A stretch of 64,000 bases of DNA from Bermanella sp. WJH001 (lineage in GTDB: Bacteria > Pseudomonadota > Gammaproteobacteria > Pseudomonadales > Oceanobacteraceae). The stretch covers positions 1,488,001-1,552,000 of the forward strand of contig NZ_JASJOO010000002.1 of assembly GCF_030070105.1 (NCBI RefSeq). The letters are read 5' to 3'. The notes under the pieces were generated by a model, which was not told the DNA's origin, made no database searches, and saw only the letters and a list, made by a program, of their open reading frames with translations. A program made the translations under genes and the position numbers. Shown piece after piece: positions 50,974-59,286 of the stretch (positions are counted from its first letter, which is position 1; each line of letters starts with the position of its first letter).

Positions 50974-52062
50974 ATGCAAAAGCCTGGTTTTTTATCTTGG
51001 TCTATTTTAATGGGGCTGGTCATTGCCAGTCTTGCCTTGCACTTTATTCCTAAAACAAATCAAAGCCCTGAACCGGTCAAGTCTTATGCCCCTGCGGTGA
51101 ATTCAGCGGCCCCTGCGGTGGTGAATATTTACACCAGCAAAACCGTGCGCGAGCAAGTGCACCCTTTATTAAATGACCCTTTCTTCCGCCGCTTTTTTGA
51201 TCGCGCACCTATGCCAAAAAGCCGCATTCAAAACAGTTTAGGGTCCGGTGTGATCATCGCTAACCCTGGTTTAATTATTACCAATAACCATGTCATTGAA
51301 GGGGCTGATGAAATCTTAGTAGCCTTACAAGATGGTCGCACCACTAACGCCGCCGTTATTGGTCGCGACAGTGAGACGGATTTAGCATTACTTAAAATAG
51401 AATTAGACGATGTGCCTGTGATTGATTTTGCATCAAACAACACCTTACAAGTGGGCGATATTTGTTTGGCCATTGGCAATCCTTTTGGTGTGGGTCAAAC
51501 CGTGACAATGGGTATTGTCAGTGCCACAGGTCGTAACCAATTAGGCATCAGTACATACGAAGATTTTATTCAAACCGACGCGGCGGTAAACCCGGGCAAT
51601 TCTGGTGGCGCTCTGGTTAACGCTAACGGTAAATTGGTCGGCATCAATACCGCAATTTACAGCAAGTCAGGTGGCAACCAAGGCATTGGGTTTGCTATTC
51701 CTTTAAACCATGTTTTGCGCGTGGTGGCCGATTTATTAAAGTACGGGCACGTTGTACGTGGTTGGTTAGGGCTTGAAACCCAAGAGCTCACCCCTGCGCT
51801 AAAAACCGCGTTTGGTTTACCTGAAAAACTACAAGGACAAGTGGTGGTGGGTGTAGTTGAAAATGGGCCCGCTGATCAAGCCGGTTTATTAAAAGGGGAT
51901 ATTGTCACACACTTTAATGGCCGCGAAGCCGATAAAGGCAGTGCCACTATGCGTCAAATTGCCAACCTAATGCCTGGGGATAAAATTAAATTGGGCGCCA
52001 TTCGTAATGGTGAATTTTTAACGTTTGAAGCCACTCTTGGTCAGCGTTTGCCGCAACAATAA
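50974..52062 (+). CDS. DegS/AlgW-type periplasmic serine protease
   Basis: 362 residues from ATG 50974; the open frame upstream to 50758 is antisense to the Nif3-like gene and is rejected. Membrane anchor about 8-25, trypsin-like domain with His106, Asp136 and Ser210 (TNNHVIEG, DSETDLALLK, NPGNSGGAL), then one PDZ domain (about 265-355; GWLGLETQ, GPADQAGLLKGDIV). One PDZ plus an anchor indicates DegS/AlgW, the anti-sigma-factor protease of the envelope stress response, rather than DegP. Confidence 0.92.
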   Translation: MQKPGFLSWSILMGLVIASLALHFIPKTNQSPEPVKSYAPAVNSAAPAVVNIYTSKTVREQVHPLLNDPFFRRFFDRAPMPKSRIQNSLGSGVIIANPGLIITNNHVIEGADEILVALQDGRTTNAAVIGRDSETDLALLKIELDDVPVIDFASNNTLQVGDICLAIGNPFGVGQTVTMGIVSATGRNQLGISTYEDFIQTDAAVNPGNSGGALVNANGKLVGINTAIYSKSGGNQGIGFAIPLNHVLRVVADLLKYGHVVRGWLGLETQELTPALKTAFGLPEKLQGQVVVGVVENGPADQAGLLKGDIVTHFNGREADKGSATMRQIANLMPGDKIKLGAIRNGEFLTFEATLGQRLPQQ

Positions 52063-52085
52063 TCAGCCAATAACCATAACAGTAA

Positions 52086-54113
52086 CTACCACTGGTATTT
52101 CAAGCTGTAGATGACTTCACGGGAGCGGGCAGAAATGCCCTGTGCTAATCCTTGCTCCTGTGTTGATGAAACATTGTCTTGATTAAGTAAGTTTTTGATC
52201 AATAATTGGTTTGACCAATATTGGTTGATTTTATAATTAAACTTACTGCTCACATCCCAAAATGCGTTGACGGTTTCAAATTGCCCCACCACTGCTTCGG
52301 TTTTTTTATCACCACTATAAACGGCAGCAATATTCCAACTAAACGAATGTTTTGAATAATTGAACATTAGACTGCCTGTTCTTTTGCTTTCCCTAAAAAA
52401 ATTATCCGGCGTATCTATTAACTCACTGAAGGTAAACCTTAACCATGAACCTTCAAAAATATTCCAGTTACCCTCTATTTCTACACCTTGACTATGAGCA
52501 GAAGCGCCATTGACATATTGTCGAATATTCTCATTATCCAATACGATACTAATTGGGTCAGAATACTCATTTAAGTATGCGCCAACTTGAAGATTAAAAT
52601 ACGAGTCAATATGCATATAAATCAAATCGTAGGTTTTAATCACCTCGTGTTTTAAATCAGGGTCACCCTTAATAACAGGGGAGTTAGGGCCCGCGGTTTC
52701 ATTTAATGACGCGGCTCGAAAGGCTTCGCCATATAACACTTTAATAGTATTGTTCTCATTTAAAGTTGTGATCCAACCCAGTCGTGGACTTAAATGTGAT
52801 GCAACCGCCTCATCTGAATCGTAACGCAAACCAAGATTAAACTGATGTTGATTGGATAGCTGCCATATACCTTGCGAATAAACACCAAAAGCATCTCTTG
52901 GCTCTTGTTCTTCTGCGTTCGTTATTTGATCAAAGTTTCCAAAGTATTCTACCGGTATCACACCAGCATACAGCTGATCGGTATTAAAGTTATTGGCAGC
53001 TTGAGATGTCAGTTCGGTATTACGTTGCCAATCCATTCCAAACTGCACACTCAGTGCATCATTCATGACTAAATTATTATGCAGTTTTGATCGATAGGTT
53101 TGCCCACGTACCTTGGCCTTAATAAATAATGGGTCATTACTTTGTGGATTACTGATCGCAAACAACGCACCACTTTCTGTCAATTGCGCATCAATTTTTG
53201 AATGATTGTATCGATACTCAAATTCAAAATTTGAAGTTAAATTTTGATGCCAATTAAATTTATGGTTAAGTAAGGTGCCGTAATATTCGTATGTACCTTG
53301 ATTAAAACCATTTGATAAAAGCCCTAATGAATAATAATCCTCACCCGTAATTTTTTGCGCATAAAATGAAATATTGGTGTTATAAATATCAAGATGTGAG
53401 TGAAGCTCAATTAACGACCTAGGGTCGTGGGTTAAAATATCATTATCACTAAAAGTATCCGCTACCCGGTATTCATCACCATCATCTTCTTGAGCGTGTA
53501 AGTATGTATTCCATTTGAACGTTTGGTGAGTATTGGAGGTTTTAAAAGTAATACCGGTTTTATTAAAATGACCAACTTGAAGCGTTGCATAGTGATCATT
53601 TTTTTTGGAGATAATATTAATCACACCAGAAAACGCCCCTGTACCATACAAGGCGGAGTTAGGGCCTCGAATCACCTCAACACGATCAATATTAGCAACA
53701 CTCATCAATTTCACGGCACCGTTGGCGGCACCTGTACGCGGGTCGTTAAGTATCTGACCATCCAGTACCATCAATGCTTCTTTAGACTGTCCGCCATTTC
53801 GTCGTCCCCTAAAGCTATAACTATAACTAAAGTTAAAATCCGCCGTGCGCTGAGTTTGCAATCCAGGTACATAGTTAAGCAACTCATGTAAGTACTCCAC
53901 ACCTAGCGAGCTAATAAAATCCGCATTAAATACAGTAACAGCAGCAGGCGAGGTGCTGACGGTTTGAGGCGTTAGGGTTGAACCTGTTATCGGAATATTC
54001 ATAAGCTGACGCAAATTCATATCAAATAAATCAGTGTCATACGCCAAAATAGAAGGGCTAAATAAAGACAAGATTAACGTAAATAGAAAAATTATTAGTC
54101 GAGACGTTGTCAT
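52086..54113 (-). CDS. TonB-dependent outer-membrane receptor
   Basis: 675 residues. Signal peptide (about 1-24), plug domain (about 45-165; VTVFNADFISSLGVEYLHELLNYVPGLQTQ, VEVIRGPNSALYGTGAFSGVINIISKK), then a 22-strand barrel ending in YSLKYQW with aromatic C-terminus. No TonB-box is obvious beyond NIPITGS. The substrate (iron chelate, vitamin or other) cannot be read from sequence, and no transporter genes flank it. Convergent with the protease gene. Confidence 0.9.
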   Translation of the reverse strand: MTTSRLIIFLFTLILSLFSPSILAYDTDLFDMNLRQLMNIPITGSTLTPQTVSTSPAAVTVFNADFISSLGVEYLHELLNYVPGLQTQRTADFNFSYSYSFRGRRNGGQSKEALMVLDGQILNDPRTGAANGAVKLMSVANIDRVEVIRGPNSALYGTGAFSGVINIISKKNDHYATLQVGHFNKTGITFKTSNTHQTFKWNTYLHAQEDDGDEYRVADTFSDNDILTHDPRSLIELHSHLDIYNTNISFYAQKITGEDYYSLGLLSNGFNQGTYEYYGTLLNHKFNWHQNLTSNFEFEYRYNHSKIDAQLTESGALFAISNPQSNDPLFIKAKVRGQTYRSKLHNNLVMNDALSVQFGMDWQRNTELTSQAANNFNTDQLYAGVIPVEYFGNFDQITNAEEQEPRDAFGVYSQGIWQLSNQHQFNLGLRYDSDEAVASHLSPRLGWITTLNENNTIKVLYGEAFRAASLNETAGPNSPVIKGDPDLKHEVIKTYDLIYMHIDSYFNLQVGAYLNEYSDPISIVLDNENIRQYVNGASAHSQGVEIEGNWNIFEGSWLRFTFSELIDTPDNFFRESKRTGSLMFNYSKHSFSWNIAAVYSGDKKTEAVVGQFETVNAFWDVSSKFNYKINQYWSNQLLIKNLLNQDNVSSTQEQGLAQGISARSREVIYSLKYQW

Positions 54114-54237
54114 TCAACCAACCTACTCACGTTATAAAAAAGGATTACGTTCAGTATAGACTCATATTAAGGAATCCTAGGTATCGCCAGTCTGTATAGG
54201 AAAATGAAAGGTTACGTTTACTTCTTATGCTTATCAT

Positions 54238-54813
54238 TTATATCAAATTCGACAAATGCCATCGAATCTGAGATATATGCGGATCAACAACCCCTAATTC
54301 AGCCAACGCCTCATCAAGCATAATCAAATATTCACTGTTTTCACCGCTGGGACCTCGACAATTGGCAATGTGTGCAGCAATAGCCTCTTCACTATCTTCA
54401 CCTAAATAGGCGCTATTTTCTTCATCGGCTATGTAAATAATGCCCAGCTTTTTCACCTGCTGGCCACTTTCATTGATTAAAAAAACAGGTACTTCATGCC
54501 TTAAGTAACCGTTTTTTTCGCGATGATCCAGATGAATAAATTCCTCCGCTGTGACCCGATATGCCATGCCATCACAGCGAGAGCCTGCTTGGGCAATCAG
54601 GGTCGCAACCCGACCTGGGTTTTCGGGTGTGCCTCGATGGTCATGACTGCCCTGCCAAAACCGGCGCTGCCACCCTAATATATAAGCGGGACATTTTTCT
54701 AGGTATGGAAAGTCAACTTTATAGATAAGAGAGCCGTACCCAAACAACCATATTTCATCGTAATGCTCTAATGTTTGACGGGATTGATTTTGAGCAACTG
54801 TATTCGCCAGCAT
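54238..54813 (-). CDS. ChaC-family gamma-glutamylcyclotransferase
   Basis: 191 residues. WLFGYGSLIYKVDFPY is the nucleotide-like YGSL loop of the family, GWQRRFWQGSHDHRGTPENPGRVATL is strongly ChaC-like, and LDHREKNGY holds the catalytic Glu. Cleaves glutathione to 5-oxoproline and Cys-Gly. Monocistronic by appearance. Confidence 0.9.
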   Translation of the reverse strand: MLANTVAQNQSRQTLEHYDEIWLFGYGSLIYKVDFPYLEKCPAYILGWQRRFWQGSHDHRGTPENPGRVATLIAQAGSRCDGMAYRVTAEEFIHLDHREKNGYLRHEVPVFLINESGQQVKKLGIIYIADEENSAYLGEDSEEAIAAHIANCRGPSGENSEYLIMLDEALAELGVVDPHISQIRWHLSNLI

Positions 54814-55178
54814 GTGATTTAAGTCCTAGGATTCACACTGATAAATTTAGCATGCCAAGATTAATGATTGCAAAAAAATGGCATCGCAAACAGCTCAAAC
54901 GTATGGCGTTTTATGAACGCTTTAAGGCAGGGTTTTATTTAAAATGTATGGCACTTGATTTGGTTAATTAAAAATAATATCCGGTTTTAGCCCCGTGTAT
55001 AAAACTCACTAAGGCCGAAGCAGATAAACATCTGGCACTCTAAAATCCCCAATCAACCGTTTATTATTTAACACGTTTCATCCGCTGTGGCGGCTCATTG
55101 TGAATCACTGAAGGCGATTTATGAATGGGTTAAAAAATGATTATAATTGTGAATAAATGCAGCAGGCATAAAATCAAT
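54814..55178. other. Intergenic region between chaC and the BLUF gene
   Basis: 365 bp. A basic 39-codon frame (ATG at about 54852, product starting MPRLMIAKKWHRKQLKR) ends at 54971 but lacks a ribosome site, so I do not call it a gene. No other element is seen. Confidence 0.35.
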
Positions 55179-55201
55179 AAAACCGCTTGCTAAGCGGTTT
55201 T
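55179..55201. terminator. Terminator overlapping the end of the BLUF coding region
   Basis: AAAACCGCTT, loop GCT, AAGCGGTTTT. The BLUF stop codon (complement of 55190-55192) lies at the loop, so the last few codons form half of the stem. Confidence 0.85.
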
Positions 55202-55690
55202 ATGTTTAAAGAAAAAAGATTTCACTTTTTTCGATAAGCCGATTTTACGACTATCAGTGCGCTCATAAACACCGTTATTACTCAATACCGCGATCAAACC
55301 TTGAATTTGCGGCACCGACATTTTAAATGGGGAGAATTGTTTATAGCCATTATCTTGTAATAACTGCCTAATGCCGCTATCTGATGCTACAAAATGCATA
55401 GACCAATTTGAAAATTGCGGCCTATCAATCTCACCTTCGATTAAAATGGTTGAGTCACTATGGCGATTATCTTGGATGATTTTTTGGTATAAGCCCTTCA
55501 CTGACGACGGATCCCCTTCCAAAACCTGAAAGAAATAACCATCTGCATAATACAAAACACCCCCTATCATGCGCTTTGCATTATTGCTTTTCGATTTAAG
55601 CAATATGCGGCTCACCTCGGGGTTAATGCCTGTGGTTCCAAGGTTAATATTGGCTTTACTTGCGTACACAAGTTGGTAAATGGGCTGCAT
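55190..55690 (-). CDS. BLUF-domain blue-light photoreceptor
   Basis: 166 residues from ATG 55690. BLUF domain (1-100): flavin-contacting Tyr9 (LVYAS), Asn37, Gln55 (YFFQVLEGD) and Trp96/Met98 (NWSMHF), all the residues of the photocycle. A short basic tail of 65 residues follows with no known output domain, so signalling must be to a partner protein. Blue light shifts the FAD hydrogen-bond network. Monocistronic. Two c-di-GMP genes are nearby on this contig, though not linked. Confidence 0.9.
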   Translation of the reverse strand: MQPIYQLVYASKANINLGTTGINPEVSRILLKSKSNNAKRMIGGVLYYADGYFFQVLEGDPSSVKGLYQKIIQDNRHSDSTILIEGEIDRPQFSNWSMHFVASDSGIRQLLQDNGYKQFSPFKMSVPQIQGLIAVLSNNGVYERTDSRKIGLSKKVKSFFFKHKTA

Positions 55691-55758
55691 AATCAATACT
55701 TTCTAATACGTAAGTACAGATTACGCATCAAAAACTGCAATAGATCACAACAAAAGGC

Positions 55759-56472
55759 TTAGGTGTTTAGCATATGCCCCAACAAACCGAGCACAAAACC
55801 CAGTAACGCCCACATAGGAGGAAAGCGATGTTGTTTTAAAGGTACGTTAGGTGCAATGTCTTGAAAAATTGAATACATAATCCCACCGGCCGCAAACAGC
55901 ATAATACCCGACAGCAACTGAGGCTGTTGTGCTAACCAGTAATAACCAATAAAACCTGAAATTGGGCCAAGGGATGCTAATGCCACAAATAATACAATGA
56001 GTTTATTTGCCGCAAAATGACCTTTGTCCATCATTTCACGATAAGCATTAAAACCTTCTGGTAAATTTTGCAGCCCAATTAATAACGCCAGCAATACGGC
56101 ATTGGAACCTGCAATACTAAATAAAGCACCAAGAGCTAATGACTCAGGAATAAAGTCAGCAAGCATGGCTGCCAGCTGACTGCCTGGGGTGTTCCATTTT
56201 GCGAGAGCCGCATCCACCAACATAAACCCTAACCCACCAGCAATGAATGTGGTGCATGCCCAAAATGCAGAGAGATGTTTGATCCCCTCTGGCACCAGTA
56301 CCAATGCAATGGCAGACAATAATGCCCCTGCTGCAAAGGCAATAATACCGTGGCGCAACTCGGTTTCTAACCAGTCAGACTGTAAACGCTCAAACTTGGC
56401 CAGTAATGCCCCCAAAGGCATCGCCAAACCAGCTAAGGCCGTCAGCATTAACATCGACTGTAAATCTAACAT
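55759..56472 (-). CDS. ZIP-family metal transporter
   Basis: 237 residues, eight membrane helices. The ZIP metal-site helices are visible: ADFIPESLALGALFSI (TM4) and LLIGLQNLPEGFNAYREM (TM5), with the conserved Pro-Glu pairs and an Asn replacing His in TM5. Likely moves zinc or another divalent cation inward. It is 3 bp downstream of rsuA in the same direction. Confidence 0.87.
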   Translation of the reverse strand: MLDLQSMLMLTALAGLAMPLGALLAKFERLQSDWLETELRHGIIAFAAGALLSAIALVLVPEGIKHLSAFWACTTFIAGGLGFMLVDAALAKWNTPGSQLAAMLADFIPESLALGALFSIAGSNAVLLALLIGLQNLPEGFNAYREMMDKGHFAANKLIVLFVALASLGPISGFIGYYWLAQQPQLLSGIMLFAAGGIMYSIFQDIAPNVPLKQHRFPPMWALLGFVLGLLGHMLNT

Positions 56473-56475
56473 CGA

Positions 56476-57189
56476 TTATTCCTGTATTTTGCTAAGGGAT
56501 TGCACTTCATCAAGAGTGAGCATGCGGTAATTACGTGGCGCTAACAGAGGGTCAAGGGTTACCTGACCAATAGACTCGCGATGCAGCCTAATCACTCGGT
56601 TTCCAAGCGCGGCAAACATGCGCTTAACTTGATGATAGCGGCCTTCGCTAATGGTAAGTAAGACTTCGGTATCTGAAACCCGCTGCATAGTTGCGGGTAA
56701 GGTTGGCTTGATGTCATCTTTTAGCACGATACCCGCTTCAATTTTTAGTTCAGCGTCTTCGATTAAAGGCTCAGCTAACCACGCACGGTATGTTTTAGCT
56801 TGATGATGGTTAGGGGAGGTAATTTGATGAGACCATTGGCCGTCATCTGTTATCAGTAATAAACCTGTGGTGTCTTTATCTAAACGACCCACAGTGTGCA
56901 GTCGACTGATATTGATTTCTTTATTCATAAGGTCAAACACCAAAGGATGCTCACCATCACTATTCGCACACACATAACCTTGGGGTTTGTTCATCATGTA
57001 ATAACGTGTTGATGGCTGCGCTTCAATTAAGTGACCATCAAATACCACCTGATCAGAATCGGGCAAAATTTTAAGTGCGCCACTTTTAGGCTTGATGCCA
57101 TTTACTTTGATACGTCCAGACTTAATAGCCTTGGTCGCAAGAGATCGTGTTAACGAGGTGTTATCACAAATGTATTTATCAAGCCGCAT
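56476..57189 (-). CDS. rsuA: RsuA-type 16S rRNA pseudouridine synthase
   Basis: 237 residues. S4-like domain (1-60) then the RsuA catalytic domain: HTVGRLDKDTTGLLLITDDGQW (catalytic Asp in GRLDKD), KTYRAWL, EGRYHQVKRMFAALGNRVIRLHRESIG. Modifies U516 of 16S rRNA in E. coli RsuA. Length and S4 domain favour RsuA over RluE/RluF. Confidence 0.88.
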   Translation of the reverse strand: MRLDKYICDNTSLTRSLATKAIKSGRIKVNGIKPKSGALKILPDSDQVVFDGHLIEAQPSTRYYMMNKPQGYVCANSDGEHPLVFDLMNKEINISRLHTVGRLDKDTTGLLLITDDGQWSHQITSPNHHQAKTYRAWLAEPLIEDAELKIEAGIVLKDDIKPTLPATMQRVSDTEVLLTISEGRYHQVKRMFAALGNRVIRLHRESIGQVTLDPLLAPRNYRMLTLDEVQSLSKIQE

Positions 57190-57239
57190 TACATTATCCT
57201 ATGTCGTGCGGCTATTTTAACCCAATACTTAAAAAGCCA

Positions 57240-57530
57240 CTAACCCAGTTTGCGTTGCATAAACGCGCCAGGGCCTGCCAACATACGTTCAACGTCTTGT
57301 TTTAATTGTAAGATATGATCATCCGCAATTTTCCACTGCGGGCCTTTGACAATCACCTCATAACGATCCCGCGCAAATGGAAGTAAATCACTCTTCACCA
57401 ACATGGTTAACGCCAACAAAGGGCCTATTAATTGGGCATCCATGTTGTGGTCTGCAATATATTCATTTTGCAGGGTTTGTAGTCGTTGCTCTAGTTGCGT
57501 AACAAATGCTTGATATTCCGCTATTTCCAT
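57240..57530 (-). CDS. Hypothetical protein, 96 residues
   Basis: Starts MEIAEYQAFVTQLEQRLQTLQNE with AAAGGCC upstream. Helical, with a possible coiled coil at the N-terminus and no signal or membrane helix. Central VKGPQWKIADDHI. Family not recognised. It lies 50 bp upstream of rsuA on the same strand. Confidence 0.6.
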   Translation of the reverse strand: MEIAEYQAFVTQLEQRLQTLQNEYIADHNMDAQLIGPLLALTMLVKSDLLPFARDRYEVIVKGPQWKIADDHILQLKQDVERMLAGPGAFMQRKLG

Positions 57531-57637
57531 ATGGCCTTTCTTCCCTAATATTTTTACAACTAATTAGAGTGTAGATGAGAAAATTCCCATATGTGGAATG
57601 TAGGCAAATGACAGGAAAAAAAAGACGGGTTTTAACC

Positions 57638-57672
57638 AAATAAGCTGAGGTTGAATTGGCCTCAGCTTATTT
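57638..57672. terminator. Terminator after the DUF2333 gene
   Basis: AAATAAGCTGAGG, 9-base loop, CCTCAGCTTATTT: a 13-bp perfect stem. Confidence 0.9.
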
Positions 57673-57691
57673 TAAAAGGAAAGGTTAGCCA

Positions 57692-58717
57692 TTAGCCTTG
57701 TGACAATAACGCGCGTAAATCAATGATTCCAGCGTTTGCACGTGACATATAGGAGGCCATCACTAATGAATGATTTGCCGTCATACCAAAACCACTGCCA
57801 TTTAAAATCACAGGGGCCCAGACGGTCTCTTGAGTTGCCTCAAGCTCACGCACGATTTGTTTTACACTGACTAGGGCATTCTTTTTATGCAGCACATCGG
57901 CAAAATCCACTTCAATGGCTTTTAAGATGTGAATCAGTGCCCATGCACTTCCACGAGCCTCGTAAAACACATCATCAATTTCGCTCCACTGGGTTTTCAC
58001 TTCAAACTCATCATCATTCTCAGTGCTTTGGCTTGAAGCATTGCTGCCTGCCAGGTCAACGTTAATACGTTTTTGACCAACACTGGCACTTAAACGCTGA
58101 CTTAATGAACCCAAACGTGTTTCCACATCTTTAAGCCATTGACGTAAGTTATCGGCACGAGCAAAAAACTGTGCCTGAGCCTGTTGTTTATCCGCTAAGC
58201 GCAGCGCAAAACTATTTAATTTCTCGATGCCTCTACGGTATTCGCCTTCGGTATCCGGTAAAGCCCATGATAGGTTATCAAAATGAAACTGGGGCTCTGC
58301 AATCACTAAGTCTACGTCTTCGGTGGATTGGCTTTGGCTGCGGCTAAAGTCTTTTCTTAGGGCTCGGCTTAAATCACGTACCTGCACCAATGCACCAAAC
58401 TCCCAATTTGGAATGTTATCCAACCAAACACCCGGCGGCATCACATCATTACTAAGATAGCCACCTGACTTATCCAGTAAAGTTTGTGCCACTTTCATAA
58501 GTGTGACGGTGGTGGTGTAGCCTGTGGCTAGGTGACGGTCGTGCTCCATGGCATGCTTCGAAGCGACCTCGGTGACCACAAACGGCTCAGGTTCCGAACT
58601 GAAAATCACACCTGCAATAAGAGCGGCGACTAAATAAACCGAGATACCACCAATAAATGCGCGCATCATCCAGCCAGCCTCTAAAAATCGATCAAGTCGT
58701 TCACTGTGCTTCGACAT
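57692..58717 (-). CDS. DUF2333 family protein
   Basis: 341 residues. One N-terminal membrane helix (about 20-38), then a periplasmic domain; the motif GGYLSNDVMPPGVWLDNIPNWEFGALVQVRDLSRALRKDFSRSQSQS is typical of DUF2333 as I remember it. Acts in the envelope; function unknown. It lies 3 bp downstream of the PCuAC-type gene, so they share an mRNA. Confidence 0.85.
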   Translation of the reverse strand: MSKHSERLDRFLEAGWMMRAFIGGISVYLVAALIAGVIFSSEPEPFVVTEVASKHAMEHDRHLATGYTTTVTLMKVAQTLLDKSGGYLSNDVMPPGVWLDNIPNWEFGALVQVRDLSRALRKDFSRSQSQSTEDVDLVIAEPQFHFDNLSWALPDTEGEYRRGIEKLNSFALRLADKQQAQAQFFARADNLRQWLKDVETRLGSLSQRLSASVGQKRINVDLAGSNASSQSTENDDEFEVKTQWSEIDDVFYEARGSAWALIHILKAIEVDFADVLHKKNALVSVKQIVRELEATQETVWAPVILNGSGFGMTANHSLVMASYMSRANAGIIDLRALLSQG

Positions 58718-58720
58718 GTT

Positions 58721-59188
58721 TTACTCCTGACCATGGTGATGGTGGTGATCGTGTTTCATTGGTGCCTTATCCAATATGGAGACAACGGGTAAATCATAAG
58801 TATAGCTGGCACCTTGAGTATCTTGTAATGACAACTCAACGCGGCCGCCCGGCTTCAACGGTTTTGTCAGCCCCATCAACATCACATGATGAGCGCCACT
58901 TTCAAATACAAAAATTTGTTGAGGTTCGATCACAATATTAGGCACCTGCGTCATGGACATCACCCCTTTTTCATTCATGGTATGGGTGTGAAATTCACTT
59001 TTTTTCGCCGCTTGCGTTTGTGCATTAATCAGTGTGATGGCTTGTGAACCGGTATTTTTAACTTGTAAAAATGCAGCCGTATTGGGTTGACCAGGTGGCA
59101 TAGCTCGAACATGACCATCTAATAAGACCAGATCCGCTTGTGCTGTGAATGCAGTGAAAAGTAACGCTGTTGCAAATATGCGCCCCAT
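58721..59188 (-). CDS. PCuAC-type periplasmic copper chaperone
   Basis: 155 residues. Signal peptide (about 1-18) then the copper-binding pattern H-x-M...H-x-M: SEFHTHTMNEKGVMSM and GAHHVMLMGL. C-terminal tail is a run of His (MKHDHHHHHG), an extra metal-binding site. Delivers Cu(I), usually to the cytochrome oxidase Cu-A or Cu-B sites. Confidence 0.9.
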   Translation of the reverse strand: MGRIFATALLFTAFTAQADLVLLDGHVRAMPPGQPNTAAFLQVKNTGSQAITLINAQTQAAKKSEFHTHTMNEKGVMSMTQVPNIVIEPQQIFVFESGAHHVMLMGLTKPLKPGGRVELSLQDTQGASYTYDLPVVSILDKAPMKHDHHHHHGQE

Positions 59189-59286
59189 GCTGTCTCCCTA
59201 AATTAATAAATACAGGCGCGGCTACTATAGCAAACATTTTCTGTAGAGTGTGCTTGTCATATCATGCTAAATGGCACAAACATGAT

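Noticed and set aside
54771-54971. 66-codon basic frame beside chaC
   Set aside because: Overlaps chaC on the other strand, no ribosome site, no motif.
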